From Promethearchaeota archaeon (lineage in GTDB: Archaea; Asgardarchaeota; Lokiarchaeia; Sigyniarchaeales; SOKP01), in contig JAUWZT010000129.1 in the NCBI GenBank assembly GCA_030615145.1, positions 1-10,186 of the forward strand: DNA of 10,186 nt, read 5' to 3'. Positions 1-6,435 of this stretch are shown one piece after another. The notes below the pieces were generated by a model. That model searched no databases. It had not been told where the DNA came from and saw only the letters and a list, made by a program, of their open reading frames with translations. Numbering within the stretch: position 1 is the first letter of the stretch; every line of letters begins with the position of its first letter. Made by a program: the position numbers and the translations under genes.

Positions 1-8
1 ACCTTTTC

Positions 9-815
9 TTAAAATAATTTTTTTTTATATTGCTCTTTTGCTGTTAATGCAGCTCCTAACGCTCCTATTATTTGGGGATCAACCGGTAATTTTTTTGATA
101 TGACCCCCAGCCTTTTCTCTAAATAGGTTACAACTCCTATATTCTTTGCTACTCCTCCAGTTATTGTCAAATCTTCTTCAAGGCTAACTCTATACACAAG
201 AGACATAATTCTGGAGGCTATGGCATCATGGATCCCCGCAACTATATCTGATACTTCTATACCATCAGCCATAAGACTTACTACCTCTGTTTCAGCAAAG
301 ACACTACATTGAGCAGTTATTTTAGCCTGATTCTTTGATTCTAAAGATATAGGACCGAGCTCTTCAAGCTTGAGTTCCAGAGTTCTAGCCATTACTTCTA
401 AAAATCTTCCCGTTCCTGCGGCACACTTATCATTCATGGCAAAATCCAGAATCTTTCCATTCTTATCCACTTTAATTACCTTACAATCCTGACCTCCCAC
501 ATCAATTATCGTTCTAACTGATGGGATAACAGAGTGGGCGCCTTTACCATGACATGACAATTCTGATATTTGAGAATTGGCAAAAGGAATTTTTATCCTA
601 CCATATCCCGTTCCTACAATGAATTCGATATCATTCAAAGATAAGTCTTTTTTTTGAAGTGCCGCATCCATTGCATTTCGAGCAGTCTTTTCAGGTTTGG
701 GTGTTGTAGGAACAATACTATAACATAAAATTTCACCATCCTGTAATATTACTGCTTTTCCTGTTAATGAACCAACATCACATCCAGCTACTAACAATTC
801 TATAATAAACCTCAT
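9..815 (-). CDS. 2-hydroxyacyl-CoA dehydratase activating ATPase (BadF/BadG/HgdC family)
   Basis: This is the activator (archerase) of a 2-hydroxyacyl-CoA dehydratase or benzoyl-CoA reductase-like enzyme. In this family a homodimer with one bridging [4Fe-4S] cluster hydrolyses ATP to push a low-potential electron into the dehydratase. Visible motifs, in 268-residue numbering, are the phosphate-binding DVGS (13-16), IDVGGQD (104-110), KCAAGTGRF (130-138) and the second ATP loop TGGVAKN (219-225). C131 and C170 are the expected cluster ligands, one pair per subunit. The length is normal for a stand-alone activator. The ATG directly follows the stop of the upstream dehydratase subunit (TAA then ATG), so the genes are co-transcribed and probably translationally coupled. 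No Shine-Dalgarno precedes this ATG. A TTG at 797 would give the family-like start MLVAGCDVGS, with GAGG 12 nt upstream, and is a possible alternative. Substrate cannot be read from this subunit. Confidence 0.95.
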   Translation of the reverse strand: MRFIIELLVAGCDVGSLTGKAVILQDGEILCYSIVPTTPKPEKTARNAMDAALQKKDLSLNDIEFIVGTGYGRIKIPFANSQISELSCHGKGAHSVIPSVRTIIDVGGQDCKVIKVDKNGKILDFAMNDKCAAGTGRFLEVMARTLELKLEELGPISLESKNQAKITAQCSVFAETEVVSLMADGIEVSDIVAGIHDAIASRIMSLVYRVSLEEDLTITGGVAKNIGVVTYLEKRLGVISKKLPVDPQIIGALGAALTAKEQYKKKLF

Positions 816-2135
816 TTATAAAACTACTTGAGTGAGAAACTCTGAAATCCTCTCTCTTATAGCATCTGAAGTTACTTCTCGTGAATCATAAGGATCACAA
901 CCAAAAATTAAAACCGGAATTCCTGTTTGTTCTCGCACAGCTTCAGAAGCAACTCGAGCTATCGCATATGCGTGTTTACACGCAAATTGCATTGGTATAA
1001 TCACACAATCTATTTTATATTCTTTTACATAATTTAATAAAAATTCGATATAAAACTCAATTGGGCCACGACACGTTCCTACCATTGAAAAATCTAATGT
1101 CCCCTTAGCTAAACTCTCATAACATTTCTCTAGTGTCGATATATCGTGAGGTAGGACTTGATAGTATCCAAGTATATCCATAATCACCACGGCATTGAAT
1201 GTTTCTTCTAACCAAGTGAGAAGGTCAGCATCAAAGAAGACGTGAGTATAAGGCCAAGCAATTCTAATCTTCTCATCAGGTACACCTGCTATCCCATTCT
1301 TAACATTTTCTAATGCAGAATCCCGTAGCCATTTAGTAGCTTTAACAGCATCGTCAGTGCCGCCACGAGTCACCATGGAAAGAAAGTTCCCAAAACCTGC
1401 TTGGCTCGGCACTGGGCAAGGAACCGTTTTTAAAAGTTCGTTAAACTCTAATATATATTCCCTTGATTGATTCACGTTTTTCATTGTTTCTTGGAGCTTT
1501 TCAGGATCTAACTTCTGCTTTTTTTCTTTTTCTAACCATATAATTAAATCTTTTACTTGCTTTACCATATATGCAATAGTATTCTCATCATAAAATTCGT
1601 TATCTTGTTGTTCATAAGCCCAATAAGGAACATCTATACTATGTGCAGGGATTTTAGCTAAATGTTCAAAAACTTGATAAGTCATAGCAAGAGAATTACA
1701 AGGCGTTGAAAGAAAGAATAGTAAATCAGGAATTGGCGAGGCACCTTGCATAAAAGAGCCAATAAGTGGGCGTTGAGCATTGCAGATTGTTGGATTGTCG
1801 CCATATCCAATTTGATTGCTAAAATCTATATAAGGTTCATTAAGATGTAACGGGGCTAATCCGACACTAAATAATTCCTGCATAAGAGGTTCTAAGTCCA
1901 TTGCATGAAATAATTCAGGTCCATAATTAAATGAATGCATTATAACAAGTTTTCCTTCTTTCCTTGCCTTAGGGAGGTCAAGGAAGATATTAAGTAATAA
2001 ATCCAAAATTGGGGTAAATTCTTCATCTCTATATTGATTTAGAAATCCCAAATACATCATTTTCCACATAGTAAGATCTTTCCCCCAATTACCTCTTCCA
2101 AGTTTTTTATATTTATTATATAATTCTATATCCAA
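816..2135 (-). CDS. 2-hydroxyacyl-CoA dehydratase / benzoyl-CoA reductase-like catalytic subunit, larger
   Basis: This is a catalytic subunit of the HgdA/HgdB-BcrB/BcrC superfamily. Such subunits hold a [4Fe-4S] cluster and use one electron from the activator to dehydrate 2-hydroxyacyl-CoA or reduce an aromatic acyl-CoA. From the TTG start the protein has 439 residues. The three cysteines expected for the cluster are visible: C118 in ICNAQRP, C146 in TPCNS and C386 in FACKHAYA. I chose TTG at 2135 because a strong Shine-Dalgarno, GAGGTGA (2141-2147), lies 5 nt upstream. The GTG at 2144 lies inside that site and is unlikely. The stop abuts the activator gene, and the upstream gene encodes the partner subunit, so this is a typical heterodimer-plus-activator operon. 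Whether it is a dehydratase, a benzoyl-CoA reductase-like enzyme or a relative with another substrate cannot be settled here. Confidence 0.92.
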   Translation of the reverse strand: MDIELYNKYKKLGRGNWGKDLTMWKMMYLGFLNQYRDEEFTPILDLLLNIFLDLPKARKEGKLVIMHSFNYGPELFHAMDLEPLMQELFSVGLAPLHLNEPYIDFSNQIGYGDNPTICNAQRPLIGSFMQGASPIPDLLFFLSTPCNSLAMTYQVFEHLAKIPAHSIDVPYWAYEQQDNEFYDENTIAYMVKQVKDLIIWLEKEKKQKLDPEKLQETMKNVNQSREYILEFNELLKTVPCPVPSQAGFGNFLSMVTRGGTDDAVKATKWLRDSALENVKNGIAGVPDEKIRIAWPYTHVFFDADLLTWLEETFNAVVIMDILGYYQVLPHDISTLEKCYESLAKGTLDFSMVGTCRGPIEFYIEFLLNYVKEYKIDCVIIPMQFACKHAYAIARVASEAVREQTGIPVLIFGCDPYDSREVTSDAIRERISEFLTQVVL

Positions 2136-2140
2136 ATTTT

Positions 2141-2147
2141 TCACCTC
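2141..2147 (-). promoter_or_regulatory. Shine-Dalgarno GAGGTGA that fixes a TTG start
   Basis: Read on the minus strand, GAGGTGA is complementary to the usual archaeal 16S 3' end and lies 5 nt before TTG at 2135. Its last three bases are the TGA that ends the detached tail of the preceding gene, which suggests translational coupling of the two dehydratase subunits in the ancestral arrangement. Confidence 0.75.
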
Positions 2148-2212
2148 GCTTCTAAAATTTCTATAAAGGTTTGAACACGAGTTTTCATAGCTCCAGCACC
2201 ACTTAACACATA
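2141..2212 (-). pseudogene. Detached C-terminal tail of the smaller dehydratase subunit, in frame after the TAA
   Basis: The 24 codons directly after the TAA at 2213-2215 stay open in the same frame and end in TGA at 2141-2143. They encode YVLSGAGAMKT followed by RVQTFIEILEAR. This matches the usual C-terminal end of HgdB/BcrC-type subunits (LERE-Y...-G-(L/I)-(K/R)TRV-x-AF-x-E-x-L, from memory), with the TAA sitting where the family has Glu (GAA). One G-to-T change explains it. With the tail included, the gap to the next start is 5 nt instead of about 77, and the tail's last codons contain the next gene's Shine-Dalgarno. An internal ATG at codon 9 of the tail, preceded by GGAG, could in principle give a 15-residue peptide, but I consider this a chance feature. 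Confidence 0.8.
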
Positions 2213-3262
2213 TTATCTTTCTAAATCAAGAAATGGAATACCCTCTTCTTTTAATTTGTCCCTAAGCATGAAAATCTCAGCCCACCATATAGCGCAAAAT
2301 TTCATTCTTTGAAAAATTACTCCATCAACATTAAACTCTTTGATCATATCCATCATAAATTGCGCTCTTTTCAAATGTCCACCAGTCATACGAGGACATG
2401 AGATTTTTGACAAATACCGTTCTCCAAGAGCATCAAGAGGACTTGAAGTTTCATCAACCATATCCCAAAAATATCGAGTTCCTATACATACAGAATCAGT
2501 GACTACTAATCCGCCGAGTTCTTCTATAATTTGTAAATATTCTGGTTCGTCAAGCATACTACCGATTATCATTATTCTCGATTTATAATCAGAATTACCC
2601 TCTTTATTCTTAATCTCCTCAAGTTGCTGTGTTAATAAAGCATTAAACTCATTTCTTGGAATAGAGATTCCTGCTGAAATGATATTTAGTACATCACTAC
2701 CTGTAATAGGAGGGGAATCATGTTTTCTGAGCTCATATATCTCTTTAAGCAATTTACGAGAATTGTTATATAATCTAATCGTATCGCCTAACTTTTCATC
2801 AGTAATAATAGTATTGAAATTTTTCTCAATACTTACTTTAAATTTAGAGAGTTCATGTTTAAACCAATCTAATGTAGTTTCACTGACATAACCGGGAACT
2901 CCTATGATATAATGATAAGGAAACGGAGTCTTATATCTTATATTATCGTAAAGTCTCCTAACTTGGTCGCAACAATTACACGAAACAATTCCATCAAGAT
3001 ATCCAAATTCTTTTCTATTGGCTTGCTCAAGGCAACATCTTGTATAACTACACATAGTAGGACTTAAATAGGCATCCGCCATTGGTGTATCAGTACACTT
3101 TCTTGCTCTAACCCTGATCGGTAAAATATCTGCAGCGTAAATAATCTCTTCAGGGATATAAGAACAAAAATATCCTAATACTTTTTTTCCTTCAGTTTTC
3201 CAGCTATTAATCCAAGGATTTGTAAGTTGAGTTGCTTCCTTAAGTTGCTCTAAAATAGGCAT
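2213..3262 (-). CDS. 2-hydroxyacyl-CoA dehydratase / benzoyl-CoA reductase-like catalytic subunit, smaller; ends at a premature in-frame TAA
   Basis: This is the partner subunit of the dehydratase pair. From the ATG at 3262 it has 349 residues. The start is chosen over TTG 3280 because GGAG (3271-3274) lies 8 nt before the ATG and the TTG has no such site. Family hallmarks are GYFCSYIPEEIIYAA (30-44), SPTMCSYTRCC (67-77), SCNCCDQVRRLYD (from 94) and KFCAIWWAE around C323 near the end. Likely [4Fe-4S] ligands are one Cys of the 71-77 group, C98 and C323. The extra cysteines (C33, C56, C76/77, C95, C97) are more than needed for one cluster. The protein stops at ...FLDLER, where relatives continue with a Glu-Tyr and a TRV-containing terminal helix. 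Exactly such a tail follows in frame after the TAA. The truncation is a nonsense mutation, a sequencing error or readthrough. First gene of the operon, divergent from the CdhC-like gene. Confidence 0.9.
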   Translation of the reverse strand: MPILEQLKEATQLTNPWINSWKTEGKKVLGYFCSYIPEEIIYAADILPIRVRARKCTDTPMADAYLSPTMCSYTRCCLEQANRKEFGYLDGIVSCNCCDQVRRLYDNIRYKTPFPYHYIIGVPGYVSETTLDWFKHELSKFKVSIEKNFNTIITDEKLGDTIRLYNNSRKLLKEIYELRKHDSPPITGSDVLNIISAGISIPRNEFNALLTQQLEEIKNKEGNSDYKSRIMIIGSMLDEPEYLQIIEELGGLVVTDSVCIGTRYFWDMVDETSSPLDALGERYLSKISCPRMTGGHLKRAQFMMDMIKEFNVDGVIFQRMKFCAIWWAEIFMLRDKLKEEGIPFLDLER

Positions 3263-3413
3263 TATCTTAACTCCATCCAAATTTTATTAATTCTGTCTCT
3301 CTATTATAATTATTATTCTTGGGATTTACATAAAATAATAATTTAGTATAAATTATGCTGTTCATGTTTAAAAGCGTAATGTTTTTCAAACTAGTAGATA
3401 ATTCAATAGGCAA

Positions 3414-3423
3414 TTTAATAAAT
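3414..3423 (+). promoter_or_regulatory. Archaeal TATA box of the CdhC-like / YkgJ-like gene pair
   Basis: TTTAATAAAT is centred about 26 bp before the ATG at 3445. No Shine-Dalgarno precedes that ATG. The spacing fits a transcript that starts at or next to the start codon, that is, a leaderless mRNA. The 180-bp divergent region (3263-3444) must also hold the promoter of the dehydratase operon. Candidates on the minus strand are TATA-like stretches around 3344-3353 and 3301-3312, which I cannot choose between. Confidence 0.5.
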
Positions 3424-3444
3424 AAAAAGAGTTATTAATATTTG

Positions 3445-4209
3445 ATGCAAAATCAACGGTTGATACAAAGACTTAGGGCCTTTTTCAACAAAGAATACGA
3501 AATTGGAAAAAATCTGATTACTTATCAGAAAAATCTTGACTATTACAATTTCTTTGGTAAATTTGATATTGGAGTTAAATTAGATCAATTTAAAGAAGTT
3601 ATTCTTCAAGAGGAAACCGGACTAGAATTAGGGGGCGTAAATAAAAAATCATTTTTACTTGTTTTTCCGATTCAGGAATTAGAAACCCTTCATGACGGAA
3701 ATATTACTCTATTAGGTCAAGAAATTAAAGCAATAAAGGAATCCTCTATCGATTTTGGATTATTCATTTTAATTGGTGTCAACAAAAGTGAAATAGAAAA
3801 TGATGAATTAAGGCAATTATCTTTTATCTCCAATAGCATTGAGGGTTTTCTAATAAGAACAATTCCTCGGAGATTTTGGTGTAGAATAAGTTCCAATGCA
3901 TTACAACGCAATTTTTCGTTTGAGTTTTTAGGAAATGCAATCTTTCATCTTTATCACCAAAAATTTGGAAATTTGATCAAAGCTATGGAAATATTCTTTA
4001 TTAACTCATATACAGATTCAATAGGACATTTCAAAGAAATCTCTTCCGAAATAACAGCACAATTTGCTAAGAAATGGAAAGTCAAAATCGAAGAATGGAA
4101 AAAAAGGATTGACTGTGAATATGATTGGGGATGCCAAATTTGCCCTTATCGAGAAGATTGCTATTATATTAAAGAAGTTCTAATTAAGAGAGAAGAATTA
4201 GGAAAATGA
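3445..4209 (+). CDS. Truncated acetyl-CoA synthase beta-subunit (CdhC/AcsB)-like Cys-cluster protein
   Basis: The protein has 254 residues from ATG 3445; a TTG just before it is less likely. From about residue 59 to 240 it follows the N-terminal half of CdhC in order: GLELGG (59-64; CdhC has ELGGP), a strand ending SFLLV, DGNITLLG (84-91; CdhC-like DDKVTIVGPD), a WCRIS motif (145-149; CdhC W-x-R-(V/I)-S), SFEFLG (158-163) and then a long helix. It ends in a cysteine group C224, C230, C233, C239 with GCQIC-x5-C, placed where CdhC has GC-x-x-C, the start of the A-cluster. The remaining A-cluster half, including the CGC nickel site, is absent, so acetyl-CoA synthase activity is not expected. The Cys group may bind an Fe-S cluster or zinc. 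I infer a CoA/acyl-CoA-binding or regulatory role linked to the divergent dehydratase. The homology is by eye. Confidence 0.72.
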   Translation: MQNQRLIQRLRAFFNKEYEIGKNLITYQKNLDYYNFFGKFDIGVKLDQFKEVILQEETGLELGGVNKKSFLLVFPIQELETLHDGNITLLGQEIKAIKESSIDFGLFILIGVNKSEIENDELRQLSFISNSIEGFLIRTIPRRFWCRISSNALQRNFSFEFLGNAIFHLYHQKFGNLIKAMEIFFINSYTDSIGHFKEISSEITAQFAKKWKVKIEEWKKRIDCEYDWGCQICPYREDCYYIKEVLIKREELGK

Positions 4210-4227
4210 AAAATCTTAGGAAATAAC

Positions 4228-4626
4228 ATGAAGAATAGATGTGAAGATTGTGGAAATTGCTGTATCGAGACAGAGATGATTCTCTCTGACCAAGATATCG
4301 AAGTTATCGTTAGTAGTCACAAAACAACCTTGAGAAAAACAGATTTTGTACAAAAAACTGAAGATAACTTTTATCAATTAAAAAATATTAACGGATATTG
4401 CTTCTTTTTCGAAGGGGAAACAAAACTATGTAATATTTACGAGATAAGACCTCAAGGATGCCGATTTTATCCTTTAATTTACGATTCAGATAAGAACTCA
4501 TGTATTTTTGATAGCGAATGTCCAAGACCAGAACTTTTTTATCCAAATAAGAATTCACTTCGAAGAACTTGCAAAAAGATAATAAGTTTCTTGGAGAACC
4601 AAGTAATTTTTTCTAAATTGAGATAA
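4228..4626 (+). CDS. YkgJ-family CxxCxxCC putative iron/zinc-binding protein
   Basis: This 132-residue protein opens with the diagnostic C5-x2-C8-x2-C11-C12 motif. It then has the second family block: C58, C68 in LCNIYEIRP, and C78 in GCRFYP. Further cysteines are C92, C98 and C115. This is the putative zinc- or iron-chelating YkgJ domain (Pfam PF03692); the biochemical function is not established for the family. It starts 18 nt after the CdhC-like gene with a weak Shine-Dalgarno (TTAGGA, about 6 nt before the ATG), so the two are co-transcribed. Pairing a metal-binding protein with another Cys-cluster protein and an Fe-S dehydratase operon suggests a role in metal or Fe-S handling for that enzyme, which is inference. 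Its last 14 nt overlap the 3' end of the convergent dehydrogenase gene. Confidence 0.88.
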   Translation: MKNRCEDCGNCCIETEMILSDQDIEVIVSSHKTTLRKTDFVQKTEDNFYQLKNINGYCFFFEGETKLCNIYEIRPQGCRFYPLIYDSDKNSCIFDSECPRPELFYPNKNSLRRTCKKIISFLENQVIFSKLR

Positions 4627-5620
4627 TTGTTTTTATGTGATCTTGGTTTTTCTCGTAAGAAGCAAAAGCTTCTTGGATATTGTTTAACGCATACTCTTTA
4701 GAAATTAATACACTAGCCTTAATCATTCCTGAACTTAACCCTTTGATAGCTTTTTCAAAGGGCCCACATCTACTGCTATAAATAGTAATTTCCCTAACCA
4801 CAATATCGGTAAAATTAATTGGAGTCTCTAACCCGTGAGTACTTTTCATGTGGATTTTACCTCGCGTTTTACACGAAGCAACAACATCCTTTAGGGCATC
4901 TGGGTTTCCTGTAGTGTCAACAACTATATCAGCTCCAATGTCTTTTGTTAATTTTCTAATTTCAGTTGGTATATCATTTACATTCAAACGATTAATTGAA
5001 TAATATGCGCCAAACTTTTTAGCTAAGGCAATTTTTTTATCTGAACCGTCAATTACAATTATCTTCAGTCCTTTTAATAACGCAACTTGGGTTAGCAATA
5101 AGCCTAACTTTCCAAGACCAAAAATTGCAACAATTTTATCGTCTTTTTCTATAGGCATCATTTCAAACGTTTGATAGGCCGCAGCTAACGGTTCGATAAA
5201 GGTAGCTTCTTCGTAAGAAATCTTTTTCGGTAATTCGTGTATCAAATAAGACTCGACAGCAATGAACTCCGCGAACGCTCCATTGATATCGATCCCTAAA
5301 GCTTTTCTCGAGATACACTGTGTAAACATCTCTCGTTTACAATAATAACATTCAAAATCAATGTTACTATTAATTTCTGAAGTAACTCGTTTACCTAGCC
5401 AAGTGGGGTTCACATTTTTCCCTACTTCTACAATTTCACCAGCAAATTCGTGCCCTAATATGAGTGGGACGGGAGTTGGAAGATATCCACTTACTATTGC
5501 TATATCCGTGCCACAAATTCCTGCAGCTTTTACTTGAATTAAAACTTGAGAATCTTCAGGTTCAGGTTTAGACACTTCTTTAATAGCAATTTTTTGCCCA
5601 TCAAATACAGCAGCTTTCAT
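4613..5620 (-). CDS. Zinc-dependent alcohol dehydrogenase (MDR superfamily, NAD-type)
   Basis: This is a 335-residue medium-chain dehydrogenase/reductase that oxidises an alcohol or reduces a carbonyl; the substrate is unknown. The GroES-like catalytic domain comes first. Catalytic zinc ligands are C36 (GICGTD), H57 (GHE) and E143 (IEPLAAA). The structural zinc lobe has C91, C94 and C102, with D88 in place of the usual first Cys, a known variation in archaeal members. The Rossmann domain has GLGKLG (168-173) and an acidic D191 at the end of beta-2, which favours NAD(H) over NADP(H). A late SRCGPF motif is shared with an uncharacterised MDR subgroup. It is the last gene of the operon, 27 nt after the nitrilase-like gene. 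No Shine-Dalgarno is visible before the ATG. The TAG end overlaps the convergent YkgJ-type gene by 14 nt. Confidence 0.93.
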   Translation of the reverse strand: MKAAVFDGQKIAIKEVSKPEPEDSQVLIQVKAAGICGTDIAIVSGYLPTPVPLILGHEFAGEIVEVGKNVNPTWLGKRVTSEINSNIDFECYYCKREMFTQCISRKALGIDINGAFAEFIAVESYLIHELPKKISYEEATFIEPLAAAYQTFEMMPIEKDDKIVAIFGLGKLGLLLTQVALLKGLKIIVIDGSDKKIALAKKFGAYYSINRLNVNDIPTEIRKLTKDIGADIVVDTTGNPDALKDVVASCKTRGKIHMKSTHGLETPINFTDIVVREITIYSSRCGPFEKAIKGLSSGMIKASVLISKEYALNNIQEAFASYEKNQDHIKTIISI

Positions 5621-5647
5621 GGTTTGAATCTTTTTATGATAAAATGA

Positions 5648-6433
5648 TTATAGAAGATAGAACTCGGGTCTTCTATCATTTAATAGATCATTATAACTAT
5701 TAAGCTTTTTATCTCTTGCGTGGATTACATCAATTTCTATAAATTTAATATAGACTTTATCCGTTGGTGCGGACGAGAGTATGTTCCCATTATAAGATGT
5801 GATTTGACTTCCCCCCGTAAACTTAAAATCGTCTTCTCCCCTTACTTCGTTGCCTATTCTGTTAGAAGTTACAGCAAAAACGCGATTTACCAAACAATGA
5901 GTAGTCATGGCTTTTTGGCAATACGGAAGTACTAAGTTAGCGGGATGCGCAATGATATCAGCTCCAAGAAGCGCGAGCGTACGAATTGTCTCCGGAAAAA
6001 ACCAATCGAAACAAATCATTATTCCGATTTTCACGTTGTTTACTTCGTAAATTCGTAAAGGCTTGTTTCCAGGAGAGAACCATAGGCATTCTTTATAGTA
6101 TAGATGGATTTTCCTATATGTGCCGATAACTTCATTTTTTGAAACTATCATCGCAGAATTGAATATCTCATCGCCATCTTTCTCAATAAATCCTCCAATT
6201 ACCACTCCACCTGTAATTTTTGATAATTTCTTTAGAAATTGAGCGGTTTGCCCGTTAATATCTTCCGCTAAAGATTCAGCTTCTTTTTTAGAAATGAAAG
6301 TATAACCGGTTGCGAAAAGTTCAGGTAATACAATTAAATCTGCTTTTATATTGTTTAATAAATTCTTTACTTGTTCAAAGTTTTGAGTTTTTTCGCTAAA
6401 GGTTGGAGAGGTTTGAACATAACCAATTTTCAT
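5648..6433 (-). CDS. Nitrilase-superfamily carbon-nitrogen hydrolase
   Basis: This is a 261-residue cytoplasmic amidohydrolase with the complete Glu-Lys-Cys triad: E38 in LPELF, K108 in YRKIHLY and C141 in MICFDW. The C-terminal LNDRRPEFYLL is typical of the branch with omega-amidases, N-carbamoyl amide hydrolases and archaeal PH0642-like nitrilases. It therefore probably cleaves a C-N amide bond rather than a nitrile, with substrate unknown. It lacks membrane segments, which excludes an Lnt-type lipoprotein N-acyltransferase. The ATG lies 2 nt after the stop of the upstream beta-helix acyltransferase, with AAGGAT just upstream as Shine-Dalgarno. The tight linkage suggests that the amide it cleaves is made or presented by the acyltransferase proteins, which is inference. 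Confidence 0.93.
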   Translation of the reverse strand: MKIGYVQTSPTFSEKTQNFEQVKNLLNNIKADLIVLPELFATGYTFISKKEAESLAEDINGQTAQFLKKLSKITGGVVIGGFIEKDGDEIFNSAMIVSKNEVIGTYRKIHLYYKECLWFSPGNKPLRIYEVNNVKIGIMICFDWFFPETIRTLALLGADIIAHPANLVLPYCQKAMTTHCLVNRVFAVTSNRIGNEVRGEDDFKFTGGSQITSYNGNILSSAPTDKVYIKFIEIDVIHARDKKLNSYNDLLNDRRPEFYLL

Positions 6434-6435
6434 GA

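Noticed and set aside
2160..2190. A 15-codon mini-ORF with GGAG before its ATG between the two dehydratase subunits, as a leader peptide
   Set aside because: It is in the same frame as the interrupted upstream subunit and its sequence matches that family's C-terminal helix, so it is better read as the detached tail.
2213..2215. Recoding of the in-frame stop as selenocysteine or pyrrolysine
   Set aside because: The codon is TAA; those systems use UGA and UAG. The family has Glu there, which a single base change explains.
2340..2588. Plus-strand ORF of 82 codons
   Set aside because: It lies wholly inside the well-supported minus-strand dehydratase subunit and has Ser/Ile/Pro-rich antisense composition.
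3717..3911. Minus-strand ORF of 64 codons
   Set aside because: Antisense shadow of the CdhC-like gene.
5720..5935. Plus-strand ORF of 71 codons
   Set aside because: Antisense to the nitrilase gene, whose catalytic motifs are intact.
5648..6433. Nitrilase-like gene as apolipoprotein N-acyltransferase (Lnt)
   Set aside because: It has no membrane segments and has the C-terminal DRRPE motif of soluble amidases.
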